Below, piece after piece: positions 1 through 7,018 of a DNA stretch of 12,547 nt; position 1 is the first letter of the stretch, and each line of letters opens with the position of its first letter. Both the position numbers and the translations under genes were made by a program. The notes under the pieces are model-generated. The model searched no databases. It saw nothing but the letters and a program-made list of their open reading frames with translations, and was not told the origin of the DNA. Origin of the DNA: an uncultured Bacteroides sp. (lineage in GTDB: Bacteria > Bacteroidota > Bacteroidia > Bacteroidales > Bacteroidaceae); NCBI RefSeq assembly GCF_902491285.1, contig NZ_CABUHK010000114.1, positions 1 to 12,547 on the forward strand, read 5' to 3'.

Positions 1-37
1 GGAGTAGTGGATATGAGCTTCTTCCTTTTTAGGCTAG

Positions 38-68
38 CAAAGGTATATGCATGAACGGAATTAACAAA
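38..68 (-). promoter_or_regulatory. Bacteroides-type promoter reading out of the left edge
   Basis: On the minus strand a TTTG (-33 element, 65-68) is followed after 19 bases by TACCTTTG (-7 element, 38-45). This matches the Bacteroides primary-sigma consensus TTTG / TAnnTTTG with normal spacing. It would start transcription near base 31, so the gene it serves begins beyond the left edge. No ATG lies on the minus strand between the box and base 1. A purine-rich AAGGAAGAAG follows and may be part of the leader. Confidence 0.6.
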
Positions 69-148
69 ACTTAATCCCCCAAGAATTACAACTGAGCCAA
101 AAAAGGGGGCAGTAGAAAGTACATACCTGTTATTGTTACGTTGGTATT

Positions 149-319
149 ATGTTTACCATATTGTATTTGGGTATTTATTCAGGTCAAAGATATTATACGC
201 TGAATGAAACATTGCTTTGGGGATTTGTCAGCGTTGTGGTTCGTGTTGTGAATCTACTGTTAATGCATAAGATAAGCCCTGGGTTGTGGAATGGGATGAA
301 AGGTAATAGTAGAATATAA
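149..319 (+). pseudogene. Tail of an unidentified membrane protein (likely remnant)
   Basis: A 56-codon reading frame from ATG 149 to TAA 317-319 encodes a very hydrophobic peptide. One hydrophobic stretch begins MFTILYLGIYSG; a second covers about residues 23-40 (ending VVVRVVNLLLMHK), and the tail is short and basic. It looks like the C-terminal end of a polytopic membrane protein. The frame is closed upstream by TAG at 113-115, and the other two plus frames across the region are also broken by stops. I see no TAnnTTTG promoter or ribosome-binding sequence in front of ATG 149. The stop codon runs directly into a strong terminator, as a real gene end would. The simplest reading is a decayed or frameshifted 3' end. 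An independent small membrane protein cannot be excluded. I do not recognise the family. Confidence 0.35.
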
Positions 320-367
320 AAAATACCGCTACTCAAAGTATATTCGACTTTGATAGCGGTATTTTTT
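318..367. terminator. Bidirectional rho-independent terminator
   Basis: Perfect 14-base arms (318-331 and 354-367; core TACCGCTA / TAGCGGTA flanked by A6 and T6). The hairpin extends inward through TCAAAG / CTTTGA after one bulged base. Both outer ends carry runs of six A/T, so it can stop transcription from either side. It ends uxaC (minus strand, stop 20 bp away) and would end the plus-strand remnant at 149-319. Confidence 0.85.
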
Positions 368-386
368 ATAGTGTAACTACTATCCG

Positions 387-1793
387 TTAGAACTTGAAGA
401 AGTTCTTAGCATTGTTGTAGCTGATATCTTCAATCATTTGGTTTACGCGTTTCATTTCAGATGCTGGGATTTCTCCGTTCTCTACGTCGCGTCCTACCAA
501 GTTGCATAATGTACGGCGGAAATATTCATGACGCGGGTAGGATAAGAAGGAACGAGAGTCTGTCAGCATACCTACGAAACGGCTTAGAAGACCAAGCACA
601 GACAAGGCGTTCATTTGTTTTTCCATACCATCCTTTTGATCGAGGAACCACCATCCGGAACCAAACTGAATTTTTCCCGGGATAGAACCATCCTGGAAGT
701 TGCCCAACATAGTTGCAATCACTTCGTTTGCGCATGGGTTCAGGTTATAGAGGATTGTTTTAGTCAATTTACCATTGGTGTTCAGGCGATCAAGGAATTT
801 AGCCATTGCTTTGGCTGTAGTAAATTCACCGATAGAGTCGAATCCGGTGTCAGCGCCCAGCAATTTGAACATCTTGGTGTTGTTGTTGCGGATAGCGCCA
901 TAGTGGAACTGCTGCGTCCACCCTTTTTCCCAATCCATTTCCCCGAAAATCACGAGCATAGCTGATTTGAATTTCAGAATTTCTTCTTTAGTCAATTCTG
1001 TACCGCCATATACCTTATTGAATATGGCCTTGATTTCAGCATCAGTGTAATCTTCTGCGTAGAATTCTTCAATACCATGGTCAGACAAACGGCAACCTTG
1101 TTCTGCGAAGAAGTCGTGACGTTTGCGCAAAGCGGCGATCATATCATCAAAATTGGAGATAGTGACACCGCTAACTTCTGCCAGCTTTTCTACATAACTA
1201 CGGAAATCAGCAGGGACTTCTACCGCCATAGCCTTATCAGGACGCCAAGTTGGCAACATTTTGATTTCAAATCCGCTTTCGCGTGTTTTGATGTGGTATT
1301 CCAATGAATCAATCGGGTCGTCTGTAGTACAAACGGTTTCTACATGATAGCGGCGCATCATTCCACGAGCCGAGTATTCAGGCAGAGCAAGTTTCTCGTT
1401 ACATTCATCGTAAATCTCGCGTGCAGTTTGCGGATTCAATATCTTATTGATGCCGAATGCTGTTTTCAGCTCAAGGTGAGTCCAGTGATACAACGGGTTA
1501 CGGAATGTATATGGGACGGTTTCAGCCCACTTCTCGAACTTTTCCCAGTCTGTGGTATCTTTTCCTGTGCAGAAACGTTCGTCTACGCCATTGGTACGCA
1601 TTGCGCGCCATTTGTAGTGGTCACCACCCAACCAGATCTCAGTCAGTGATTTAAACTTGTAGTCGTCAGCTACCATTTGTGGGATTAAGTGACAGTGATA
1701 GTCGATGATTGGCATCTTAGCCGCATGCTCGTGATACAACTTTTGCGCAGTTTCTGTCTGCAACAAGAAGTTTTCGTCCATGAAGTTCTTCAT
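387..1793 (-). CDS. uxaC: Uronate isomerase (glucuronate/galacturonate isomerase)
   Basis: Isomerises D-glucuronate to D-fructuronate and D-galacturonate to D-tagaturonate, the first cytoplasmic step of hexuronate catabolism. The 468 residues match the usual UxaC length of about 470. It belongs to the amidohydrolase superfamily: the N-terminal metal-binding HxH is visible as DYHCHL (H33, H35), and the late strand motif LTDSRSFLSYPRHEYFRR carries the conserved Asp (D412) and a basic cluster. Internal UxaC-type segments include GGDHYKWRAMR, TTDDP and NPCANE. The gene is complete and stands alone on its strand, divergent from the LacI-type regulator and uxaB. A consensus Bacteroides promoter lies about 120 bp upstream, giving a leader of about 110 nt. 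ATG 1793 is preferred; M5 is a possible alternative. The bidirectional hairpin at 318-367 terminates it. Identification is firm; relative preference for the two uronates cannot be read from sequence. Confidence 0.96.
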   Translation of the reverse strand: MKNFMDENFLLQTETAQKLYHEHAAKMPIIDYHCHLIPQMVADDYKFKSLTEIWLGGDHYKWRAMRTNGVDERFCTGKDTTDWEKFEKWAETVPYTFRNPLYHWTHLELKTAFGINKILNPQTAREIYDECNEKLALPEYSARGMMRRYHVETVCTTDDPIDSLEYHIKTRESGFEIKMLPTWRPDKAMAVEVPADFRSYVEKLAEVSGVTISNFDDMIAALRKRHDFFAEQGCRLSDHGIEEFYAEDYTDAEIKAIFNKVYGGTELTKEEILKFKSAMLVIFGEMDWEKGWTQQFHYGAIRNNNTKMFKLLGADTGFDSIGEFTTAKAMAKFLDRLNTNGKLTKTILYNLNPCANEVIATMLGNFQDGSIPGKIQFGSGWWFLDQKDGMEKQMNALSVLGLLSRFVGMLTDSRSFLSYPRHEYFRRTLCNLVGRDVENGEIPASEMKRVNQMIEDISYNNAKNFFKF

Positions 1794-1894
1794 TATTACT
1801 GTGTTTTAAGTATATAAAATTATTACTTTCTACATTTATACCTATATAGTATTGATTTTAAAGCTAATAGGCGTAAATATCGTTTTAGTTTTAT

Positions 1895-1903
1895 TAACCG
1901 TTA
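1895..1903. promoter_or_regulatory. Candidate operator (TAAC-C-GTTA inverted repeat)
   Basis: TAAC at 1895-1898 and GTTA at 1900-1903 are reverse complements around one C, giving a core ACCGT. LacI-family operators often have a central CG in short A/T-flanked palindromes. It lies 7 bases beyond the predicted uxaC -7 box, at the expected uxaC start point, so a bound repressor would block uxaC. The arms are only 4 bp, so chance occurrence is quite possible. No second copy was seen in front of the regulator. Confidence 0.25.
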
Positions 1904-1910
1904 TCGAACA

Positions 1911-1941
1911 CAAAAATAGAAAACTTACTTGGAGTAACAAA
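1911..1941 (-). promoter_or_regulatory. uxaC promoter
   Basis: Read on the minus strand: TTTG at 1938-1941, 19 bases, then TATTTTTG at 1911-1918, a full match to the Bacteroides TTTG / TAnnTTTG pattern. Transcription would start near 1905. It overlaps the promoter of the divergent regulator gene. Confidence 0.65.
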
Positions 1942-1957
1942 ATAATTCGTATATTTG
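1929..1957 (+). promoter_or_regulatory. Promoter of the LacI-type regulator and uxaB
   Basis: TATATTTG at 1950-1957 is an exact TAnnTTTG -7 element. A weaker TTGG at 1929-1932 stands 17 bases upstream, slightly short for the -33 element. Transcription would start near 1963, about 29 bases before the ATG at 1992. The -33 regions of this and the uxaC promoter share the same bases. Confidence 0.6.
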
Positions 1958-1991
1958 CAGCGATTATTTATAATATTTAAGTTTTAGCACT

Positions 1992-3059
1992 ATGGAGGAC
2001 CAGAACTATACCATTAAAGACATAGCCCGCATGGCCGGTGTTTCCGCCGGAACAGTTGACAGGGTATTGCACAATCGCGGCGACGTGTCTCCTAAGAGTA
2101 AAGCTAAAGTACAAAAGGTGCTGGATGAGATTCATTATCAACCGAACGTATTTGCCATCGGATTGGCTGCTAAAAAGAAATATTCTTTCATTTGTTTGAT
2201 TCCTTATTATATAGAACATGATTATTGGCATTCGGTAGTGGGTGGTATTGAACGTGCGCGGCAGGAGTTGCGTCCTTTCAATGTGAGTGTGAATTATCTG
2301 TGCTATCATCATGGTGATGAGGAAAGTTATCGAGAGGCTTGTTGTGCTATTAAGGACAGTAGTGTAGACGCCGTTTTGATTGCTCCGAATTTCCGGGAAG
2401 AAACGTTGTCATTGACAGCCTATCTACAAGAGAATAAGATAGCTTATGCTTTTGTCGACTTTAATATGGAAGAGGTGGATGCATTGACATATATCGGACA
2501 GGATTCGTATAAAAGTGGATATATTGCGGCTAAAATATTGATGCGCAATTATTCGGTAGGAGAAGGACAGGAGTTGGTTCTGTTTTTGAGCAATAATAAG
2601 GATAATCCTGCTGAAATACAGATGCAACGCCGTTTGAAAGGTTTTATGAGTTATATAACTGAAGAGTACAACAATCTGACGATTCATGAAGTGGTGCTCA
2701 ATAAATCCAACCAGGAAAACAATCAGCAGACATTGGATGAATTCTTTCAAGCGCATCCGAAAGCTGTGCTCGGCGTTGTCTTTAATTCCAGAGTCTATCA
2801 GTTAGGGGAGTATCTTCGTCACACAGGACGTAGTATGAAGGGGTTGATAGGATATGACCTTTTGAAAGCAAATGTAGATCTTTTGAAATCGGGTGATGTG
2901 CATTATCTGATAGGGCAGCGTCCCGGATTGCAAGGATATTGCGGGGTGAAAGCCTTGTGTGACCACGTAGTATTTAAAAAGACAGTCGATTCCGTAAAGT
3001 ATATGCCTATCGACATATTGATTAAAGAGAATATTGATTTTTATTTTGAATTTGTATAA
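1992..3059 (+). CDS. LacI-family transcriptional regulator, probably of hexuronate use
   Basis: A 355-residue DNA-binding regulator of normal LacI/GalR length. The N-terminal helix-turn-helix is at about residues 7-26 (TIKDIARMAGVSAGTVDRVL), followed by the typical NRGDVSPKSKAKV third-helix segment and a hinge ending near residue 60. The remainder, from YSFICLIPYY on, is a periplasmic-binding-protein-like effector domain with features such as DAVLIAPN and VGVVFNS. The recognition helix has TVDRVL where many LacI members have TVSRVL. It is divergent from uxaC and sits 26 bp upstream of uxaB, so it is probably co-transcribed with uxaB and responds to a uronate or a pathway intermediate. That role is inferred from position. 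Whether it represses or activates, and its effector, cannot be read from the sequence. Confidence 0.9.
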   Translation: MEDQNYTIKDIARMAGVSAGTVDRVLHNRGDVSPKSKAKVQKVLDEIHYQPNVFAIGLAAKKKYSFICLIPYYIEHDYWHSVVGGIERARQELRPFNVSVNYLCYHHGDEESYREACCAIKDSSVDAVLIAPNFREETLSLTAYLQENKIAYAFVDFNMEEVDALTYIGQDSYKSGYIAAKILMRNYSVGEGQELVLFLSNNKDNPAEIQMQRRLKGFMSYITEEYNNLTIHEVVLNKSNQENNQQTLDEFFQAHPKAVLGVVFNSRVYQLGEYLRHTGRSMKGLIGYDLLKANVDLLKSGDVHYLIGQRPGLQGYCGVKALCDHVVFKKTVDSVKYMPIDILIKENIDFYFEFV

Positions 3060-3085
3060 TATCAACTTTATAAATTACAACTAAC

Positions 3086-4525
3086 ATGAAAGCATTAAAC
3101 AAAGAAACTGCTCCTAAAACACAACGTCCGGAGCGTATTATCCAATTTGGTGAAGGTAATTTCTTACGCGCATTCGTAGATTGGATTATTTATAACATGA
3201 ACCAGAAAACTGACTTTAACAGCAGTGTGGTAGTGGTTCAACCGATTGATAAAGGTATGGTCGACATGCTGAATGCGCAGGATGACCTTTACCATGTCAA
3301 TCTCCAGGGATTGGATAAAGGGGAAGTGGTTAACAGTCTGACAATGATTGATGTAATCAGCCGTGCATTAAATCCTTATTCTCAAAATGACGAGTTCATG
3401 AAGCTGGCAGAGCAACCGGAAATGCGTTTCGTTATTTCGAATACTACGGAAGCCGGTATCGCTTTTGACCCGACTTGCAAGCTTGAAGATGCCCCTGCTT
3501 CTTCTTATCCGGGCAAGTTGACTCAGTTGCTGTATCACCGTTTCAAAACATTCAATGGTGACAAAACTAAAGGTCTGATAATCTTCCCATGCGAACTTAT
3601 TTTCCTGAATGGTCACAAACTGAAAGAAACTATTTATCAGTATATTGATTTGTGGAATTTGGGTAATGAATTCAAGATTTGGTTTGAGGAAGCTTGTGGT
3701 GTGTATGCTACATTGGTAGACCGTATCGTTCCGGGATTCCCGCGCAAGGATATTGCTGCTATCAAAGAAAAATTGCAATATGATGATAACTTGGTTGTTC
3801 AGGCTGAAATTTTCCATCTGTGGGTAATCGAAGCTCCGCAGGAAGTGGCTAAAGAATTCCCGGCTGACAAGGCAGGTTTGAATGTATTGTTCGTTCCTTC
3901 GGAAGCTCCTTACCATGAACGTAAAGTTACTCTGTTGAATGGCCCTCATACGGTTCTTTCTCCGGTAGCTTACCTTTCCGGTGTGAATATCGTTCGTGAT
4001 GCTTGTCAGCATGAAGTGATTGGCAAATATATCCATAAAGTGATGTTTGATGAACTGATGGAAACATTGAACTTGCCGAAAGATGAATTGGAGAAATTTG
4101 CTAATGATGTATTGGAACGTTTCAACAATCCGTTTGTAGACCACGCAGTAACAAGTATTATGCTGAACTCATTCCCGAAATTCGAAACTCGTGACCTGCC
4201 GGGATTGAAGACTTACTTGGAACGCAAAGGTGAGCTTCCGAAAGGATTGGTACTTGGTTTGGCTGCTATCATAACTTATTATAAAGGTGGTGTACGTGCA
4301 GATGGTGCTGAAATTGTACCGAATGACGCTCCTGAAATTATGAATTTGCTGAAAGACCTTTGGGCTACTGGTTGCACGAAGAAAGTTACTGAAGGTGTTT
4401 TGGGTGCAGAATTCATTTGGGGCGAAGACTTGAATAATATTCCGGGATTGGCAGAGGCCGTGAAAGCGGATTTGGATTCAATTCAGGAAAAAGGTATGCT
4501 GGAGACTGTGAAAGGCATTTTGTAA
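3086..4525 (+). CDS. uxaB: Tagaturonate reductase (altronate oxidoreductase)
   Basis: NADH-dependent reduction of D-tagaturonate to D-altronate, the step after UxaC in galacturonate breakdown. The 479 residues form a complete polyol-specific long-chain dehydrogenase (mannitol dehydrogenase family). The N-terminal nucleotide-binding segment is at about 18-30 (IIQFGEGNFLRAFVDW), a form typical of UxaB. The family catalytic signature K-x4-N-x2-H is present as K280, N285 and H288 in ERKVTLLNGPHTVL. The all-helical C-terminal domain follows. UxaB is favoured over fructuronate reductase (UxuB) or mannitol dehydrogenase by the FGEGNFLRAF start and by the link to uxaC; no substrate assay can be inferred. 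It follows the regulator by 26 bp in the same transcript and is closed by the strong hairpin at 4563-4603. Confidence 0.93.
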   Translation: MKALNKETAPKTQRPERIIQFGEGNFLRAFVDWIIYNMNQKTDFNSSVVVVQPIDKGMVDMLNAQDDLYHVNLQGLDKGEVVNSLTMIDVISRALNPYSQNDEFMKLAEQPEMRFVISNTTEAGIAFDPTCKLEDAPASSYPGKLTQLLYHRFKTFNGDKTKGLIIFPCELIFLNGHKLKETIYQYIDLWNLGNEFKIWFEEACGVYATLVDRIVPGFPRKDIAAIKEKLQYDDNLVVQAEIFHLWVIEAPQEVAKEFPADKAGLNVLFVPSEAPYHERKVTLLNGPHTVLSPVAYLSGVNIVRDACQHEVIGKYIHKVMFDELMETLNLPKDELEKFANDVLERFNNPFVDHAVTSIMLNSFPKFETRDLPGLKTYLERKGELPKGLVLGLAAIITYYKGGVRADGAEIVPNDAPEIMNLLKDLWATGCTKKVTEGVLGAEFIWGEDLNNIPGLAEAVKADLDSIQEKGMLETVKGIL

Positions 4526-4562
4526 TTGATAAGGAAACAGACGAAAGTAGATAAATATAAGG

Positions 4563-4603
4563 AGCGTTTTGATAGGGAATGTAACTATCAAAACGCTTTT
4601 TTT
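4563..4603 (+). terminator. Rho-independent terminator of uxaB
   Basis: Thirteen-base perfect arms, AGCGTTTTGATAG (4563-4575) and CTATCAAAACGCT (4585-4597), enclose a 9-base loop and are followed by an uninterrupted T run to 4603. It lies 37 bp after the uxaB stop. There is no T run on the minus-strand side, so it is not an obvious terminator for the DUF3990 gene. Confidence 0.9.
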
Positions 4604-4677
4604 GTTTACTTACTTGAAATGGATGATTAATGATTGTTAAAAGTGTAAATTCTCTATTTCTGCATTTTTTATTTTTC

Positions 4678-5079
4678 TCATTCTGTCAATGTAGCCAAAT
4701 TAATATATCCATCTTTGAAAAGTCCGATTTGTAGGGCAACACCATCATCCGCTATAGGTCCTATAACTATATCGTAATTATGAATAATATTATTGTCGGG
4801 CTTGTATCTATTTGCAACAATGAATTGTGCCCATTCTTCAGAAACTTCTTTGAATATTTTAACTTGAAGTTCCTCATTACTTAGTTGTTGTTCGTCAAAC
4901 TCGTATTTTAAGATGTATGGAGAAGTATTGGGAGCAAATTTGGATTTACGAATAGCCATTTCCTTAGCCTGTTGCTCTATATCAGTCAAATAAAAGCCTT
5001 GCCCAAAATCTTTGTATGGCATACATTGAGCTAAGTCTATTGACTGAATATCTATATTGGTTCCATGATATAAAATCAT
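4678..5079 (-). CDS. DUF3990-family putative ADP-ribosyltransferase, apparently short at the C-terminus
   Basis: A 133-residue cytoplasmic protein. The start MILYHGT (H5) and the segment DFGQGFYLTDIEQQAKEMA (Y30) are the hallmark of DUF3990. They parallel the HGS/HGT and FGKGIYF motifs of PARP/ADP-ribosyltransferase folds, where the His and Tyr hold NAD. A later DIVIGPIADD (103-112) is also DUF3990-like. The function is therefore inferred to be NAD-dependent modification of an unknown target, possibly as a toxin. Family members as I recall them continue with a QYxFxTExAL-type segment supplying the third active-site strand. Here the frame stops at INLATLTE, so the copy may be truncated or inactive; this rests on memory of the family. 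The ATG overlaps the stop of the DUF3791 gene by 4 bp (ATGA), indicating translational coupling. The DNA looks more A/T-rich than its neighbours. Confidence 0.8.
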   Translation of the reverse strand: MILYHGTNIDIQSIDLAQCMPYKDFGQGFYLTDIEQQAKEMAIRKSKFAPNTSPYILKYEFDEQQLSNEELQVKIFKEVSEEWAQFIVANRYKPDNNIIHNYDIVIGPIADDGVALQIGLFKDGYINLATLTE

Positions 5080-5300
5080 TCTAATTGTCCTCCATTGTTT
5101 TTGCAGATAATAGCTATATCGTTTATAGCATCTTCTATTGATAACAAATGTTCTGCTTCATAACATTCGTCTAAAAAAGCTAAGCCGCCATATCGGTCGA
5201 GATAGTTGAAAGCTGCTAATAAAGATATTCCATACTGTTTTGCAAAAGTAGCAATGCAGTAATTGATATACTTTATTTTATTATCATTAATTTGTCCCAT
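5076..5300 (-). CDS. DUF3791-family small protein, partner of the DUF3990 gene
   Basis: A 74-residue, largely helical protein with no signal peptide or membrane segment. The pattern KIKYINYCIATFAKQYGIS, then AAFNYLDRYGGLAFLDECYEAEHLLSIEDAINDI, then a terminal NNGGQLE fits DUF3791, a family commonly encoded next to DUF3990. Its function is unknown. By position and size it could be an antitoxin, chaperone or adaptor for the DUF3990 enzyme, but this is inference. The ATG at 5300 is chosen; the same frame opens earlier at a TTG (5324) that would add eight residues. An AGAAG stretch stands just before the chosen ATG. No convincing promoter was found in the 85 bp separating it from the FHA gene, so it may be read from the upstream operon. 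Confidence 0.75.
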   Translation of the reverse strand: MGQINDNKIKYINYCIATFAKQYGISLLAAFNYLDRYGGLAFLDECYEAEHLLSIEDAINDIAIICKNNGGQLE

Positions 5301-5385
5301 ATCTTCTATTCGATTTACTAACAAAGAAACAAATTAATGGATAAATTAGCAAGGGTATTAGGTGTTTTTTTATAAAAAGGAGAAT

Positions 5386-5913
5386 TTATTCAGCAGCGTG
5401 CAAAATAAACGTTGTAGCCCCAATAGTCACAATCGCACCATCTTCAATGCGGATGCGATCCTTATCCCCGAGAATTTCATTCATCAGAAATGTACCTGTC
5501 AGGCTGGGAGCATCACGTAATGTATAAACAAGTTTTCCTTGTTTATTGCGTTTTATATTGATGATGCAGTGGCGGCGATCCATACTCATGTCTCCACTTT
5601 CAATAGGCGTATTGATGTTTGTTCCTATACAGCGGCGTCCTATGATATTATCGCCTTCTTGTAATGGGAGTATTTGTTTGAACCCAAATACGTTCTCAAT
5701 AACTGTGATATATCCGAATTCTTCCTTATGTGCTTCGGCTTCCTTTTCCAGATTCTCCTCTTTTCTGAGGGCTTTTACCTTGCTTTTACCAAGTCGGATA
5801 CTGAACTGTTTGCCACAATGTTCGCAAACAAATACAAGCGATTGACCTTCGCTATATTTGGTTTCATCAAAATAAAGGTAATTCTCGCATTTGGGACAAA
5901 GAACTCGTTTCAT
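5386..5913 (-). CDS. Zinc-ribbon and FHA-domain protein
   Basis: A 175-residue cytoplasmic protein with three parts. An N-terminal zinc ribbon has CPKC (C6, C9) and CEHC (C30, C33). A charged Lys/Glu linker covers about 43-66. A forkhead-associated domain covers about 68-172. The FHA landmarks are visible: IGRR (91-94), SMDRRH (110-115) and N145 in TGTFLMNE, then IEDGAIVTIG near the end. FHA domains bind phosphothreonine peptides, so this is probably an adaptor that reads Ser/Thr phosphorylation; no kinase gene is present in the window. It starts 17 bp after the HU-SPOR gene and is almost certainly in the same operon, which points to a shared envelope or division-related role. The partner is unknown. 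No terminator hairpin is evident after its stop. Confidence 0.85.
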   Translation of the reverse strand: MKRVLCPKCENYLYFDETKYSEGQSLVFVCEHCGKQFSIRLGKSKVKALRKEENLEKEAEAHKEEFGYITVIENVFGFKQILPLQEGDNIIGRRCIGTNINTPIESGDMSMDRRHCIINIKRNKQGKLVYTLRDAPSLTGTFLMNEILGDKDRIRIEDGAIVTIGATTFILHAAE

Positions 5914-5930
5914 GCTTTTTATAGGGGATT

Positions 5931-7013
5931 TTATTTTGCCAGTAACCAGGCATTCTTGTAGTTTTCATTTTTTCTAAGCTCCAATAACTGCTTGGTAGCT
6001 TCTTCACGGTTTTCGAATGAACGGATGCTGACACGTACTTTACCATCAGTATTCAGGGCTTTTGCTTCTGCAAATCCTTTTGCGTTCAATTGATTTGCCA
6101 TAGCTTCTGCGTCTTTAAGGCTAATTCCGCCTGCTACTATAATATGGTAAGGATGATTCACATTGGTTTGTGGCTTAACTGATGTAAAAGTAGGGGTTGC
6201 TTCCTGTTTGGTAACTTTTACCTCTTTTACAGCAATAGGTCTTGATGTTTGTGCTTTATTCGCTGTTAGCTTTGGAGTAGACGAAGTCTTGCTTGAAGCG
6301 GAAGACTTTTTAGTTTGTTGTGCAACAGCAATGTCGTTCTTTACAGGAACAGGAGTTACTGCAACCGATTGCTTTTCGATTTGCTCAAAAAGCTCACCAG
6401 GCAATAACTGTGCATAATTGTTCTTTTGAACATCGGTATTCTCTACCGGAGTTGAAAAGGCAAAAAACAATACGATAGCGGCAATCATGGCCGCGGCATT
6501 ACGAAGAAATGCACGGTTGATGCTAATTTCATAAGTTTTTTTCTCTTTTTCCAGGTTAGCAGGTACTAGTACCTTTTCTTTTTGTTGCAGAGTAGAAAGT
6601 TCGTGCATTTCAAAAGAATCCAAACCATAGAGGGAAGGAGTCGTTATCTTAAAGTCATAAGGAACGAACTCATAATTCCCGTAAATGTTATAATGAATCT
6701 CACCAATATTTTCCAGATGCGCTTTACCTTCTTCATGAAGAAGTTCGATAAATTCGCTCACTTTCTTTTCTACAATACGGTTGGCATCAGCAAAACTCGT
6801 GTCGTAGGCTGTCATATAGGATTGAACCAATACTCCGTCGTTCAACTTTAATTGAGGATTAAAGCCGATAGTACGGGTAGGAGGTAAAAAAAGATTTTCT
6901 TCTTTTACATGAGTTGCAGGAGCATAATGTGCTACAAAACCACCAAATCCCGGAACGATAACACAGTCGTTTTCCAGTAATAAAACCTCTATATGTTGTG
7001 CCAATTCAATCAT
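5931..7013 (-). CDS. CCDC81-like HU domain and SPOR domain transmembrane protein
   Basis: A 360-residue bitopic inner-membrane protein. Residues 1 to about 130 match the two tandem CCDC81-like HU-fold domains of Bacteroidota (MIELAQHIEVLLLENDCVIVPGFGGFVAHY start; NIGEIHYN in the second unit). A single membrane segment follows at about 171-188 (AAAMIAAIVLFFAF). A low-complexity Lys/Thr/Ser/Ala linker covers about 220-285. A SPOR domain at 286-360 starts YHIIVAGGIS and ends NAWLLAK. The expected topology is HU inside and SPOR in the periplasm. SPOR domains bind denuded glycan at division septa, and the HU fold binds DNA or acts as an adaptor. The protein could therefore link the chromosome or a cytoplasmic complex to the septal wall; this is inference. 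It is the first gene of a minus-strand operon with the FHA protein. A -7 box lies 6-13 bases before the ATG, so the message may be leaderless. Confidence 0.88.
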   Translation of the reverse strand: MIELAQHIEVLLLENDCVIVPGFGGFVAHYAPATHVKEENLFLPPTRTIGFNPQLKLNDGVLVQSYMTAYDTSFADANRIVEKKVSEFIELLHEEGKAHLENIGEIHYNIYGNYEFVPYDFKITTPSLYGLDSFEMHELSTLQQKEKVLVPANLEKEKKTYEISINRAFLRNAAAMIAAIVLFFAFSTPVENTDVQKNNYAQLLPGELFEQIEKQSVAVTPVPVKNDIAVAQQTKKSSASSKTSSTPKLTANKAQTSRPIAVKEVKVTKQEATPTFTSVKPQTNVNHPYHIIVAGGISLKDAEAMANQLNAKGFAEAKALNTDGKVRVSIRSFENREEATKQLLELRKNENYKNAWLLAK

Positions 7014-7018
7014 GTCTG

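Noticed and set aside
1..54. Short plus-strand frame ending at TGA 52-54, as a possible tail of an upstream gene
   Set aside because: Only 17 codons are visible, without a recognisable motif, and the stretch overlaps a consensus minus-strand promoter pointing left.
76..109. CCCCC / GGGGG pair as a hairpin
   Set aside because: Only 5 bp with a 24-base loop and no flanking complementarity or T run.
615..965. Open plus-strand frames inside uxaC (also around 1344-1649)
   Set aside because: They are antisense shadows of a clear, full-length UxaC with catalytic motifs; no promoter or family resemblance.
3368..4144. 258-codon minus-strand frame inside uxaB
   Set aside because: It is the reverse of a well-recognised UxaB coding region, with no domain, signal or promoter of its own.
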